A stretch of 64,000 nt of DNA, taken from NCBI RefSeq assembly GCF_009858175.1, contig NZ_CP047393.1, forward strand, positions 1,302,001 to 1,366,000, in the 5' to 3' direction. A program made the translations under genes and the position numbers. The notes beneath the pieces were generated by a model. It was given only the letters and a program-made list of their open reading frames with translations. It made no database searches and was not told the origin of the DNA. How positions within the stretch are numbered: position 1 is the stretch's first letter; each line of letters starts with the position of its first letter. Positions 45,283 through 53,029 of the stretch are shown here, in pieces. This DNA comes from Pontibacillus sp. HMF3514 (GTDB lineage Bacteria > Bacillota > Bacilli > Bacillales > BH030062).

Positions 45283-46470
45283 TTAAATCGTTTTATTTTT
45301 CCTTAACTCATGTACTTCTTTTTCTGTATAGCCAATTCCTTGTAGAATCTCATCTGTATGTTCTCCAGGTTCAGGTGGGTGGTACTTTACGTTGACTGGT
45401 GTTCTAGAAAGCTTAAGAGGACTACCGATCATATTTATGGAACCTGCCTTAGGATGTTTAAAGGGAGTGAACATGTTTCTTGCTTGAAGTTGTGGGTCTT
45501 TTCCAAGTTCATCTATAGTCTGGATCGGTCCAAAAGGAATACCGGCTGAATGACACTCTTCTTTCCAGTGGTCCGTCGAATACATTCGAAATGCTTTTTG
45601 GAGGACAGCTACTAATTCCTCCCGATTTTCTACGCGATTAGGGTTTGTACGAAAACGATCATTGCTTGCAAGTTCAGGCATACCGATTACATGACAAAGA
45701 CTCTGAAACTGCCGATCGTTTCCGACAGCAATGACCATCTCCCCATCTTTTGTCGAAAAGGTTTGATAGGGAACAATGTTAGCGTGATGGTTCCCTAGAC
45801 GATCAGGGACTTTCCCTGACATTAGATAATTGCTGCCGATATTGATGAGGGAGGAGACGGCTGAATCATAGAGGGAGAGATCAATTTTTTGACCTATCCC
45901 TGATTGAGTTCTCTCCAGCAGAGCTCCTTGGATCCCGATACATGCATACAGTCCCGTTAAAATATCCGTTATGGCAACACCGACTTTCTGGGGACCTGAT
46001 TCCTCGTTTCCAGTAATACTCATCAACCCGCTCATAGCTTGAATGATAAAATCATAGCCTGGTAGATGCTTGTAAGGACCTGTTTCACCAAAGCCAGTAA
46101 TGGAACAGAAAATGATACGAGGATTAAGCTTATTTAAGGAATCATAATCCAGACCAAAGCGTTCCATCGTACCCGATTTGAAGTTATGAATAACCACATC
46201 GCTCTCAGCGACTAATTTCTTGATTATGTCCTGTCCTTTTTCAGATTTCAAATCAACAGTGAGGCTCTTTTTATTCCGATTCGCACAAATATAGTAAGCA
46301 CTAACTCCCTCTTGAAAAGGAGGTCCCCATTTTCTAGTATCATCACTTCCGCCTGGTGCTTCCACCTTAATAACATCAGCACCAAGGTCTCCAAGGATCA
46401 TAGAACAGTAGGGACCAGCCAAAACTCTTGTTAAGTCAAGGACACGGATTCCTTGTAACGAAGCAGTCAA
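45283..46470 (-). CDS. CaiB/BaiF CoA-transferase, SUGCT-like (succinyl-CoA:glutarate)
   Basis: The 395-residue type III CoA-transferase has LDLTRVLAGPYCSMILGDLG at its start, DDTRKWGPPF, and the catalytic aspartate in GVAITDILTGLYA (Asp169). These stretches closely resemble human SUGCT (DLTRVLAGP, GDLGAEVIKVE, DDTRTWGPPF, CSITGYGQTGP), which moves CoA to glutarate. With a glutaryl-CoA dehydrogenase-like gene 11 bases downstream, glutarate activation is the likely role. TTG start at 46470 follows AAGGAGCGTGATGAG. Other dicarboxylates, such as succinate or itaconate, cannot be excluded. Confidence 0.87.
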   Translation of the reverse strand: MTASLQGIRVLDLTRVLAGPYCSMILGDLGADVIKVEAPGGSDDTRKWGPPFQEGVSAYYICANRNKKSLTVDLKSEKGQDIIKKLVAESDVVIHNFKSGTMERFGLDYDSLNKLNPRIIFCSITGFGETGPYKHLPGYDFIIQAMSGLMSITGNEESGPQKVGVAITDILTGLYACIGIQGALLERTQSGIGQKIDLSLYDSAVSSLINIGSNYLMSGKVPDRLGNHHANIVPYQTFSTKDGEMVIAVGNDRQFQSLCHVIGMPELASNDRFRTNPNRVENREELVAVLQKAFRMYSTDHWKEECHSAGIPFGPIQTIDELGKDPQLQARNMFTPFKHPKAGSINMIGSPLKLSRTPVNVKYHPPEPGEHTDEILQGIGYTEKEVHELRKNKTI

Positions 46471-46625
46471 CTCATCACGCTCCTTTATGGGAAAAGCCAG
46501 CTGAGTCCAGAAGGATACAGGCTTGCTTTAAACTATTGAATAAAAGTAAGGCTATAATTGTAGTTTCCCTACTAATATCTTATTTTTGCGTAATCAAAAA
46601 TATACGAATTTCATGAGTAGGAGGA

Positions 46626-46671
46626 AAGTAAGTTAGATAATTTTCAAATAATTTCTAAAATTAACTTGCTT
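46626..46671. promoter_or_regulatory. Candidate operator for the ROK regulator
   Basis: AAGTAAGTTA at 46626-46635 and TAACTTGCTT at 46662-46671 form an inverted repeat with one mismatch, and the inner bases (AATTTT / AAAAT) extend it. It lies 55-100 bases upstream of the ROK gene, in a region shared with the divergent CoA-transferase promoter. Confidence 0.45.
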
Positions 46672-46725
46672 CACTGAAGAAAGAAAGTTAGAATGAGGAT
46701 AACTTACAAACAAGGGGTACTAAAA

Positions 46726-47952
46726 ATGAGTCAATTAAGAAAAGGAAACAGGGCTCTGATTAAGGATATGAACCGATCGCTCGTTATCAATACGATTCGG
46801 AAATTCGGGCCTATAAGCCGAACAGATATCTCCAATAAAACAGGCCTTGGCTTATCTACGATTACGAAAATTATTGATGAATTAACTCAAAACAACCTTG
46901 TATTTGAAACAGGTTCCGCTAGTTCCACTGGAGGAAGGCGAGCAATTCTTCTAGAGTTTAATCATCAAAGCGGTCATGCTATTGGCGTGAAAATCATGAA
47001 AGACCATCTCGTACTTGCTCTCACTGATTTGGATTCTACCATCCTAGATACACTTGAAATCTCATTTCAAAATAAAGAAGATGTCCCTCACATCATTCAT
47101 CTAATTATTTCCAACACCCAGATACTTTTAACACAACATCAACTTACAGAAGAGAACCTTGAAGGCGTAGGTATAGCTGTTTCAGGTTTGATTGATAATC
47201 AAAAAGGTACAGTTGTTCGATCATCCTTACTAAATTGGGAAGATGTAAACCTCTCTGAACCTATTCAACAAGCTTTAGAAACCCCAGTTTTTATAGACAA
47301 TGATGTTAACGCTTACACGTATGCGGAGATTGAAAAAGGGTATGGCGTATCTCATGAAAACTTTATTTGTTTATCTATTGGAGATGGAATAGGTGCCAGT
47401 TTAGTAATCAATCGTAAGCTCTATTCAGGTGAATTTGGTGGTGCTGGAGAGTTTGGACACACAGTTATCCATATGGATGGGCGACCTTGTCATTGTGGAC
47501 AGCACGGGTGTCTAGAAATGTATGCTTCGAATAAAGGATTTGAAGAGGAGGCATCAAACCTTATTGACCATTATCCAAACACATCACTGAACTTGGATAC
47601 CATTCAATTTGATCGCGTGTTAGAAGGTGCTCAAAAAGGAGATCAATTAGCTAAAAAGCTGTTTGAAAAGCAAGGGGAATATTTAGGGGTAGGTCTCCTT
47701 AATGCGATAAATAGTTTCAACCCTGGAACGATTGTCTTAATCGGAGAAGGCATGGTCGCAAAGGACTTTTTCTTACCAAATGCTATGGAGAGAGCAAAGA
47801 GGAACTTCTTTAATTTTGCCAATTGTGACACGGACATTGTTGTCTCCTCACTAGGCAATGATGCTTGGGTAAAAGGCGCAGCATTATTGGCAATCGATCA
47901 GCTTTTTCAACCTCCAATCTATGAAACTACTGTATCGTTGTTAAATGGTTGA
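46726..47952 (+). CDS. ROK-family transcriptional regulator
   Basis: From ATG 46726 (AAGGGG eight bases upstream; an ATG at 46693 has none) the 408-residue protein has an N-terminal winged helix (about 10-75, with GPISRTDISNKTGLGLSTIT). The ROK sugar-binding fold follows: DNDVNAYTYAEIEKGYG, GEFGGAGEFGHTVI and the zinc-type cluster PCHCGQHGCLEMYAS. It resembles XylR/NagC-type repressors, which bind a sugar as inducer. It precedes an ABC sugar importer and two glycosidases and most likely controls them. Confidence 0.93.
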   Translation: MSQLRKGNRALIKDMNRSLVINTIRKFGPISRTDISNKTGLGLSTITKIIDELTQNNLVFETGSASSTGGRRAILLEFNHQSGHAIGVKIMKDHLVLALTDLDSTILDTLEISFQNKEDVPHIIHLIISNTQILLTQHQLTEENLEGVGIAVSGLIDNQKGTVVRSSLLNWEDVNLSEPIQQALETPVFIDNDVNAYTYAEIEKGYGVSHENFICLSIGDGIGASLVINRKLYSGEFGGAGEFGHTVIHMDGRPCHCGQHGCLEMYASNKGFEEEASNLIDHYPNTSLNLDTIQFDRVLEGAQKGDQLAKKLFEKQGEYLGVGLLNAINSFNPGTIVLIGEGMVAKDFFLPNAMERAKRNFFNFANCDTDIVVSSLGNDAWVKGAALLAIDQLFQPPIYETTVSLLNG

Positions 47953-47997
47953 AAAGATTTATGCTAGCTGAATACTTGATAAAGAGAGGGTGACATC

Positions 47998-48882
47998 ATG
48001 GTAGGAGATAAGGGGTTTAAAAAGTTTTTCGTCATATGTATATTTCTTCTCCCTAACTTCATCGGATTTATCTTTTTCATTGGTGTTCCGATTCTGGCAT
48101 CGTTTGGGCTTAGTTTTACAGAATGGGATTTGATTTCAAACCCTTCTTGGATCGGAATTGAACACTACAAGGCACTTTGGGGAGATGAAGAGTTTCGATC
48201 AGCATTATTTCATACGTTTTACTTTATAGCAGGGTATCTTCCTTTAGTCATGAGTGGAGCTTTAGGTATTGCTCTTGTGTTGAATAAAAAGATTCGTGGA
48301 CGTGTTTTTTTCCGTGCAGCGTACTTCGTCCCTGTTATCACTTCATGGGTTGCGGTGTCCCTTATATGGAAGTGGTTATTCAACCCTACATACGGCCTTA
48401 TCAATTATGGGTTATCCATTATTGGTGTTTCTGGGCCAGCGTGGCTACATGATCCAACATGGGCTATGCCAGCGATTATTTTAACAAGTGTTTGGAAGGA
48501 CTTAGGGTTTGTTATGGTCATTTACTTAGCAGGTTTACAAGGGATTTCTCCAACATATTATGAAGCTGCTGATATCGATGGAGCTTCACCTTGGCAAAAG
48601 TTTCGAAACATTACGTTACCCTTATTAAACTCTACTACATTTTTTGTCTTAATAATTTCATTGATTAATTCCTTTCAAGTATTTGATCAAGTGATGATTA
48701 TGACTGAAGGAGGACCAGCAGGATCAACAACAGTTCTTGTTCAACAAATTTATAAGCATGCTTTTGATTATTATGAAATGGGGTATGCATCAGCGATTTC
48801 TTGGGTGCTATTCTTTATCATATTTGGCGTAACATTGGTTCAGATGAAATTGCAGAAAAGGTGGGTGGACTATGGAAATTAG
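47998..48882 (+). CDS. ABC sugar importer permease (MalF/UgpA type)
   Basis: The 294-residue protein has six membrane helices and the EAA coupling loop YYEAADIDGASPWQKFRNITLPLL (the Glu-Ala-Ala...Gly signature) in the usual place before the last helices. It belongs to the CUT1 family of oligosaccharide importers. ATG follows AGAGGGTGACATC. It overlaps the second permease gene by 11 bases. No ATPase gene is present in the cluster, so it should use a shared MsmX-type ATPase encoded elsewhere. Confidence 0.94.
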   Translation: MVGDKGFKKFFVICIFLLPNFIGFIFFIGVPILASFGLSFTEWDLISNPSWIGIEHYKALWGDEEFRSALFHTFYFIAGYLPLVMSGALGIALVLNKKIRGRVFFRAAYFVPVITSWVAVSLIWKWLFNPTYGLINYGLSIIGVSGPAWLHDPTWAMPAIILTSVWKDLGFVMVIYLAGLQGISPTYYEAADIDGASPWQKFRNITLPLLNSTTFFVLIISLINSFQVFDQVMIMTEGGPAGSTTVLVQQIYKHAFDYYEMGYASAISWVLFFIIFGVTLVQMKLQKRWVDYGN

Positions 48883-49756
48883 CAGAAGACATCAGCAAAC
48901 TACTCACATACCAAAAAACAAACCGACATTAACTCCAACACAAATGCTGAAAAAAGGGTTGTTTTATACGGTTCTCATTCTTGGAGCTCTCGTGATGATC
49001 ATTCCTTTTGTCTGGATGCTATCCACCTCTTTGAAAACATCAGGTGGAACCATGGTATTACCGCCACAAATTATTCCGGAAGAAGTGAACTGGAGTAATT
49101 ATCAAAGAGTTACGGAAGCTTTTCCGATCTTACGTTTTCTTTGGAATAGTACGTTAGTTGCAGGGTTATCAACAGTAGGTCAGTTAATCTTATGTTCTAT
49201 GGCAGCTTACGCATTTGCTCGTTTGCAATTTAAGGGGAGAGATGCACTATTTCTGTTATACCTAGCAACATTAATGGTGCCTACACAAGTTACGATGACC
49301 CCTCAGTTTATTCTGATGAAATACTTAGGTTGGACAGATACGTATCAAGGACTTATTTTGCCTGGAATGTTTAATGCATTTGGGACATTTCTGTTACGTC
49401 AGTTTTTCTTAAATATTCCGAGAGAGTTAGAAGAAGCAGCTTTTATTGATGGAGCTAGTCATTTTAGGGTGTATTGGCAGGTCATTTTACCTCTTGCGAA
49501 ACCTGCTCTCGCAACCCTTATGGTCTTCTCATTTATGCAATCATGGAACAACTTCCTTTGGCCACTCATTATCGTAAGTGATACCGAAATGATGACACTC
49601 CCACTGGGTCTAGCCAATTTACAAGGAAGATGGGCCACTGATTGGAATTTAATGATGGCCGGTGTAGTCATAAGTGTACTACCCGTTTTAGCTGTTTACA
49701 TGTTTGCTCAGAAGTACTTCATTCAAGGTTTAACAATGGGTGGACTAAAAGAGTAA
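48872..49756 (+). CDS. ABC sugar importer permease (MalG/UgpE type)
   Basis: The 294-residue partner permease has six helices and the EAA loop EEAAFIDGASHFRVYWQVILPLAKPAL. It begins within the last codons of the first permease gene, so production is coupled. Together they form the CUT1 membrane channel. It ends with the family's typical KYFIQGLTMGGLKE tail. Confidence 0.94.
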   Translation: MEISRRHQQTTHIPKNKPTLTPTQMLKKGLFYTVLILGALVMIIPFVWMLSTSLKTSGGTMVLPPQIIPEEVNWSNYQRVTEAFPILRFLWNSTLVAGLSTVGQLILCSMAAYAFARLQFKGRDALFLLYLATLMVPTQVTMTPQFILMKYLGWTDTYQGLILPGMFNAFGTFLLRQFFLNIPRELEEAAFIDGASHFRVYWQVILPLAKPALATLMVFSFMQSWNNFLWPLIIVSDTEMMTLPLGLANLQGRWATDWNLMMAGVVISVLPVLAVYMFAQKYFIQGLTMGGLKE

Positions 49757-49783
49757 CATTCGTCTTCTTTATTTTCACACCTA

Positions 49784-49797
49784 TGAAAACGCATTCA
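49784..49797. promoter_or_regulatory. Candidate cre (CcpA) site before the sugar-binding protein
   Basis: TGAAAACGCATTCA matches the consensus TGWAARCGYTWNCW at 13 of 14 positions on either strand. It lies in the 114-base gap between the permease genes and the binding-protein gene, suggesting an internal, catabolite-controlled promoter. Confidence 0.5.
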
Positions 49798-49870
49798 ATA
49801 TGGTGGTTAACCAATCTAATGTTGGTTTTTCATAAGGAATTTTATCAATTTATTAGGGGAGGAATTATTA

Positions 49871-51133
49871 GTGAAAAAGTGGATGGGTATGGTTGCCTTG
49901 TTGGTGATGGTTATGATGGTGGCAGCAGGATGTTCATCTGAGACATCTCAAGGGGAAGATGGAAAGGTAGAACTAGATTACTTTACGTTCTCTCCAGGGG
50001 AAGCACATGAGAAAGATCTGAAAAAGATGATTGAAGAATTTGAAAAGCAAAATCCAGATATCAAGATTAATTATGAAATGGCTGCCTTTGAGGATTACTT
50101 TACAAAGCTCCAGACACGTTTGGCAGGTGGAGATGCACCTGATACGTTCGAATTGAACTATGAGAATTTTGTAAACTATGCGTCCAAAGGTGCCTTAATG
50201 GATCTAGATAAGCTTATTCAAGAGGACAGTGACTTTAGTTCAGATCAACTGAATCAGGAAGCCTTTAAAGCTTTCCAATATGATGGGAAACAGTATGGAA
50301 TGGTCGAAAGCTTTTCGAATGTCGTTCTCTTCTATAACAAGGACCTTTTTGATGAAGCGGGAGTAGATTATCCAACTGCTGATTGGACTTGGGAAGATGA
50401 ATTAGCAGCAGCACAAAAATTAACGAATAAAGATGAAGGAATTTACGGTACCTATGCTCCTATTCAATTCTGGGAGTTCTACAAGACGATTGCTCAAAAT
50501 GGCGGTTCTGTTTTCAATGAAGATATGACTAAAGCAACGGTTAATAGTGAAGCAAATATCGAAGCACTCCAGTGGATGGTAGATAAGGTAAATAAATATG
50601 ATGTAACTCCATCTGAAAAAGAAATGTCAGGACAATCCAATGGAGACCTCTTTAAGGCAGGAAAAATTGCAATGCTTCGAACAGGAATCTGGATGTTTGA
50701 TGGTTTTAAAGATACAGACTTCGAATGGGATATTGCACTTGAACCAGGTAAAACGCAGAAAGCTCACCATTTCTTTGCAAATGGGTTAGCGGTATCAAAA
50801 GATACAGAGCATGCTGAAGCCGCTTGGAAATGGGTGAAGTTTATGAGTGCTAGTGAAGAAGCTGCTCAAATTCGTGTAGATAACGCTTGGGAACTTCCGG
50901 CCGTTAGTAATGAAGAGCTCGTTCAGGATTACCTGGAACAAACACCTCCTGAATCACGTCAGGTAGTATTTGATGCACTCGATTCCCTTGTTGTTCCACC
51001 AGTAATTGAAGAGTGGAATAAGCTTACAGATGCTTTTTCTAAAGAGCTTGATTTAGTGAAGCTAGGAGATAAAACGCCAGAAGAAGCATTAAATGATCTG
51101 CAACCAAAAGTACAGGATTTAATCGATAAGTAA
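49871..51133 (+). CDS. Sugar-binding lipoprotein of the ABC importer
   Basis: A GTG start at 49871 follows GGGGAGGAATTATTA. The 420-residue protein has a lipoprotein signal peptide with lipobox VAAGC (Cys21), so it is lipid-anchored outside the membrane. The rest is a cluster D/CUT1 solute-binding fold (DYFTKLQTRLAGGDAPDTFELNY, NGLAVSKDTEHAEAAWKWVKFM). The ligand is probably an oligosaccharide. It follows rather than precedes the permease genes, an unusual order. A long stem-loop follows it. Confidence 0.93.
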   Translation: MKKWMGMVALLVMVMMVAAGCSSETSQGEDGKVELDYFTFSPGEAHEKDLKKMIEEFEKQNPDIKINYEMAAFEDYFTKLQTRLAGGDAPDTFELNYENFVNYASKGALMDLDKLIQEDSDFSSDQLNQEAFKAFQYDGKQYGMVESFSNVVLFYNKDLFDEAGVDYPTADWTWEDELAAAQKLTNKDEGIYGTYAPIQFWEFYKTIAQNGGSVFNEDMTKATVNSEANIEALQWMVDKVNKYDVTPSEKEMSGQSNGDLFKAGKIAMLRTGIWMFDGFKDTDFEWDIALEPGKTQKAHHFFANGLAVSKDTEHAEAAWKWVKFMSASEEAAQIRVDNAWELPAVSNEELVQDYLEQTPPESRQVVFDALDSLVVPPVIEEWNKLTDAFSKELDLVKLGDKTPEEALNDLQPKVQDLIDK

Positions 51134-51139
51134 TCGGTC

Positions 51140-51175
51140 AATCGAAAAGGGATTTTCCCTTTTCGATTTTCTTTA
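51140..51175 (+). terminator. Stem-loop after the binding-protein gene (partial terminator)
   Basis: A perfect 13-bp stem (51140-51152 with 51156-51168), a 3-base loop and a T-rich tail separate the binding-protein gene from the glycosidase genes. Because those genes follow within 26 bases on the same strand, it probably lets some transcripts through and protects the binding-protein mRNA. Confidence 0.75.
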
Positions 51176-51193
51176 CGAAGGAGCTGAAGAGAT

Positions 51194-53026
51194 ATGTACA
51201 TTCCTACAGGAAATGAACAGGTTTCGATTCCTACATTGTCTATAGATGGAAGTATTGAAAATATCAATGTAATGAGTATGCACTACAGAGGTCTGATTGA
51301 ATTTTGTGGTTCACAAAATTCGCCTTTCATGCAACCTTATGTGATTCATCAAGGTTCCAAATTAGAGTGGGACTTAGAGTGGAGCCGAGAGGATTACTGG
51401 ATTCCTCGTTTTCAAGGTCAGTCTAGTAATTTTGAGTTCACTGGTGAGATCGTAGCTCCTCTAGGTGAAAGAGGTTTTTATTATTACTTATCCTTAACGA
51501 ATAAGAGCGATCAACATCATAATGTTGAACTTGGTATGGATGGAACATGGAATGAAACACTACATACCATTAATGAAAGTAAATCTATGCGAGCAAAGAA
51601 AATAGTTATGGAAAGTGGTTGGAATCATTCCATTGTGTTCGAATTAATGAATGAAGCTCCTATCTTGTCTTTTGCACCAATGACCTGTACATCGTTAGAT
51701 CGTGTAGATTATAAGGAAACCAAAAATGAAGTGAATTACACACTAGGCAAAACTTATGCCCTTGCACCTGGAGAAACAACATCCCTTTGTTTTTATTGGG
51801 GGATTGGGCTTGAGGAGGTTGGAGCAGCTACCTCAGCAAAGGAAATGTTTCGCAAAGGGTCAGTCCAATTAAAAGGTCACTTAAAGAAATGGTTACAAGA
51901 ACGTTCTAGAACTACAGGTGATCAAGACCTTGATGAGGTTATGAATATCAATCTATTCTTCAACTATTTCTATGCTACAGGGAAGACAATAGACTCAGAA
52001 GAAGATGTTCTCGTTACGTCCCGTAGCCCAAGGTATTATGTAAGTGCAGCCTACTGGGATCGAGATAGTCTTTTATGGAGTTTCCCATCCATTTTAGTTA
52101 CAGATGCAAAACGTGCACGATCGATGCTTGATTATGTCTTTACAACACAGCAAAAAAACATAGGCATTCATAGTCGTTATATTGATGGGGTTGTGCTTGA
52201 GCCAGGTTTTGAACTGGATGAACTATGTGCACCCGTTATCGCTTTGCATATGTACCTTGAAAAAACAGGAGATTGGTCATATGTATCACGTTCCTATGTA
52301 AAAGACAGCTTGGATTTAATCCTTGAGCGCCTGGAAGAACATAAGCATCCGGATATCTATTTATATGATACATTCTTACAACCTACTGATGACCCAATTG
52401 TATATCAATATTTAACTTATAATAATGTCTTGGTTTGGAAAGTGTATAACATTGTGGCTCAACTGTGCGAGCATGTATCACTCCCTTATTCAACTGTAGA
52501 ATTACACAAACATGCTCAAAAAATTAAAGAAGCTATCTACAATCATGCAGTGATTGAAGAAGAAACAGGTAAATGTTTTGCTTGGTCATTTGATTTGAAG
52601 GGGAATTATAATGTCTATGACGAACCTCCAGGGAGTTTGCAGCTTCTTCCTTATTATGAGTTTTGTTCATTGAAAGAGCCAATCTATCAAAATACCGTTC
52701 AACTGATTCGCTCAGATCGATATGAATATGCTTTTAAAGGAAAGCCTTTTGAAGAGTTAGGTTGTGCACATGCAAATCATCCATGGGTATTATCGATCGC
52801 GAATAGCTTTTTGTCAGGCCGCGAGAAAGAAGCGCGAGATCTTGTATTAAGAAGTCCTATGGATGGTGGGATTGCTTGTGAAAGCATTGATGAATATACA
52901 GGAGAGCCGCGAACTGGAGAACACTTTGCTACTTGTGCAGGATTCTTAGCGTTTGCTATTTATCAAGCGTACGGAATAAAACATGAGAAAGTTCTTTCAT
53001 ATCCTAATCAGGAAGGGAGTGCTTAA
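51194..53026 (+). CDS. Cytoplasmic (alpha/alpha)6-barrel glycosidase-like protein
   Basis: The 610-residue protein has a beta-rich N-terminal half (about 1-230) and an (alpha/alpha)6-type C-terminal half. That half contains AAYWDRDSLLWSFPSI (like the WGRDS of glycogen-debranching and GH15/GH133 enzymes), PGFELDELCAPVIALH, and DGGIACESIDEYTGEPRTGEHFA. No signal peptide is present, so it acts inside the cell. I cannot place it in one glycoside hydrolase family. The context (importer, then GH31) suggests it cleaves the imported oligosaccharide or trims its product. ATG follows AAGGAGCTGAAGAGAT. Confidence 0.8.
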   Translation: MYIPTGNEQVSIPTLSIDGSIENINVMSMHYRGLIEFCGSQNSPFMQPYVIHQGSKLEWDLEWSREDYWIPRFQGQSSNFEFTGEIVAPLGERGFYYYLSLTNKSDQHHNVELGMDGTWNETLHTINESKSMRAKKIVMESGWNHSIVFELMNEAPILSFAPMTCTSLDRVDYKETKNEVNYTLGKTYALAPGETTSLCFYWGIGLEEVGAATSAKEMFRKGSVQLKGHLKKWLQERSRTTGDQDLDEVMNINLFFNYFYATGKTIDSEEDVLVTSRSPRYYVSAAYWDRDSLLWSFPSILVTDAKRARSMLDYVFTTQQKNIGIHSRYIDGVVLEPGFELDELCAPVIALHMYLEKTGDWSYVSRSYVKDSLDLILERLEEHKHPDIYLYDTFLQPTDDPIVYQYLTYNNVLVWKVYNIVAQLCEHVSLPYSTVELHKHAQKIKEAIYNHAVIEEETGKCFAWSFDLKGNYNVYDEPPGSLQLLPYYEFCSLKEPIYQNTVQLIRSDRYEYAFKGKPFEELGCAHANHPWVLSIANSFLSGREKEARDLVLRSPMDGGIACESIDEYTGEPRTGEHFATCAGFLAFAIYQAYGIKHEKVLSYPNQEGSA

Positions 53027-53029
53027 TAA

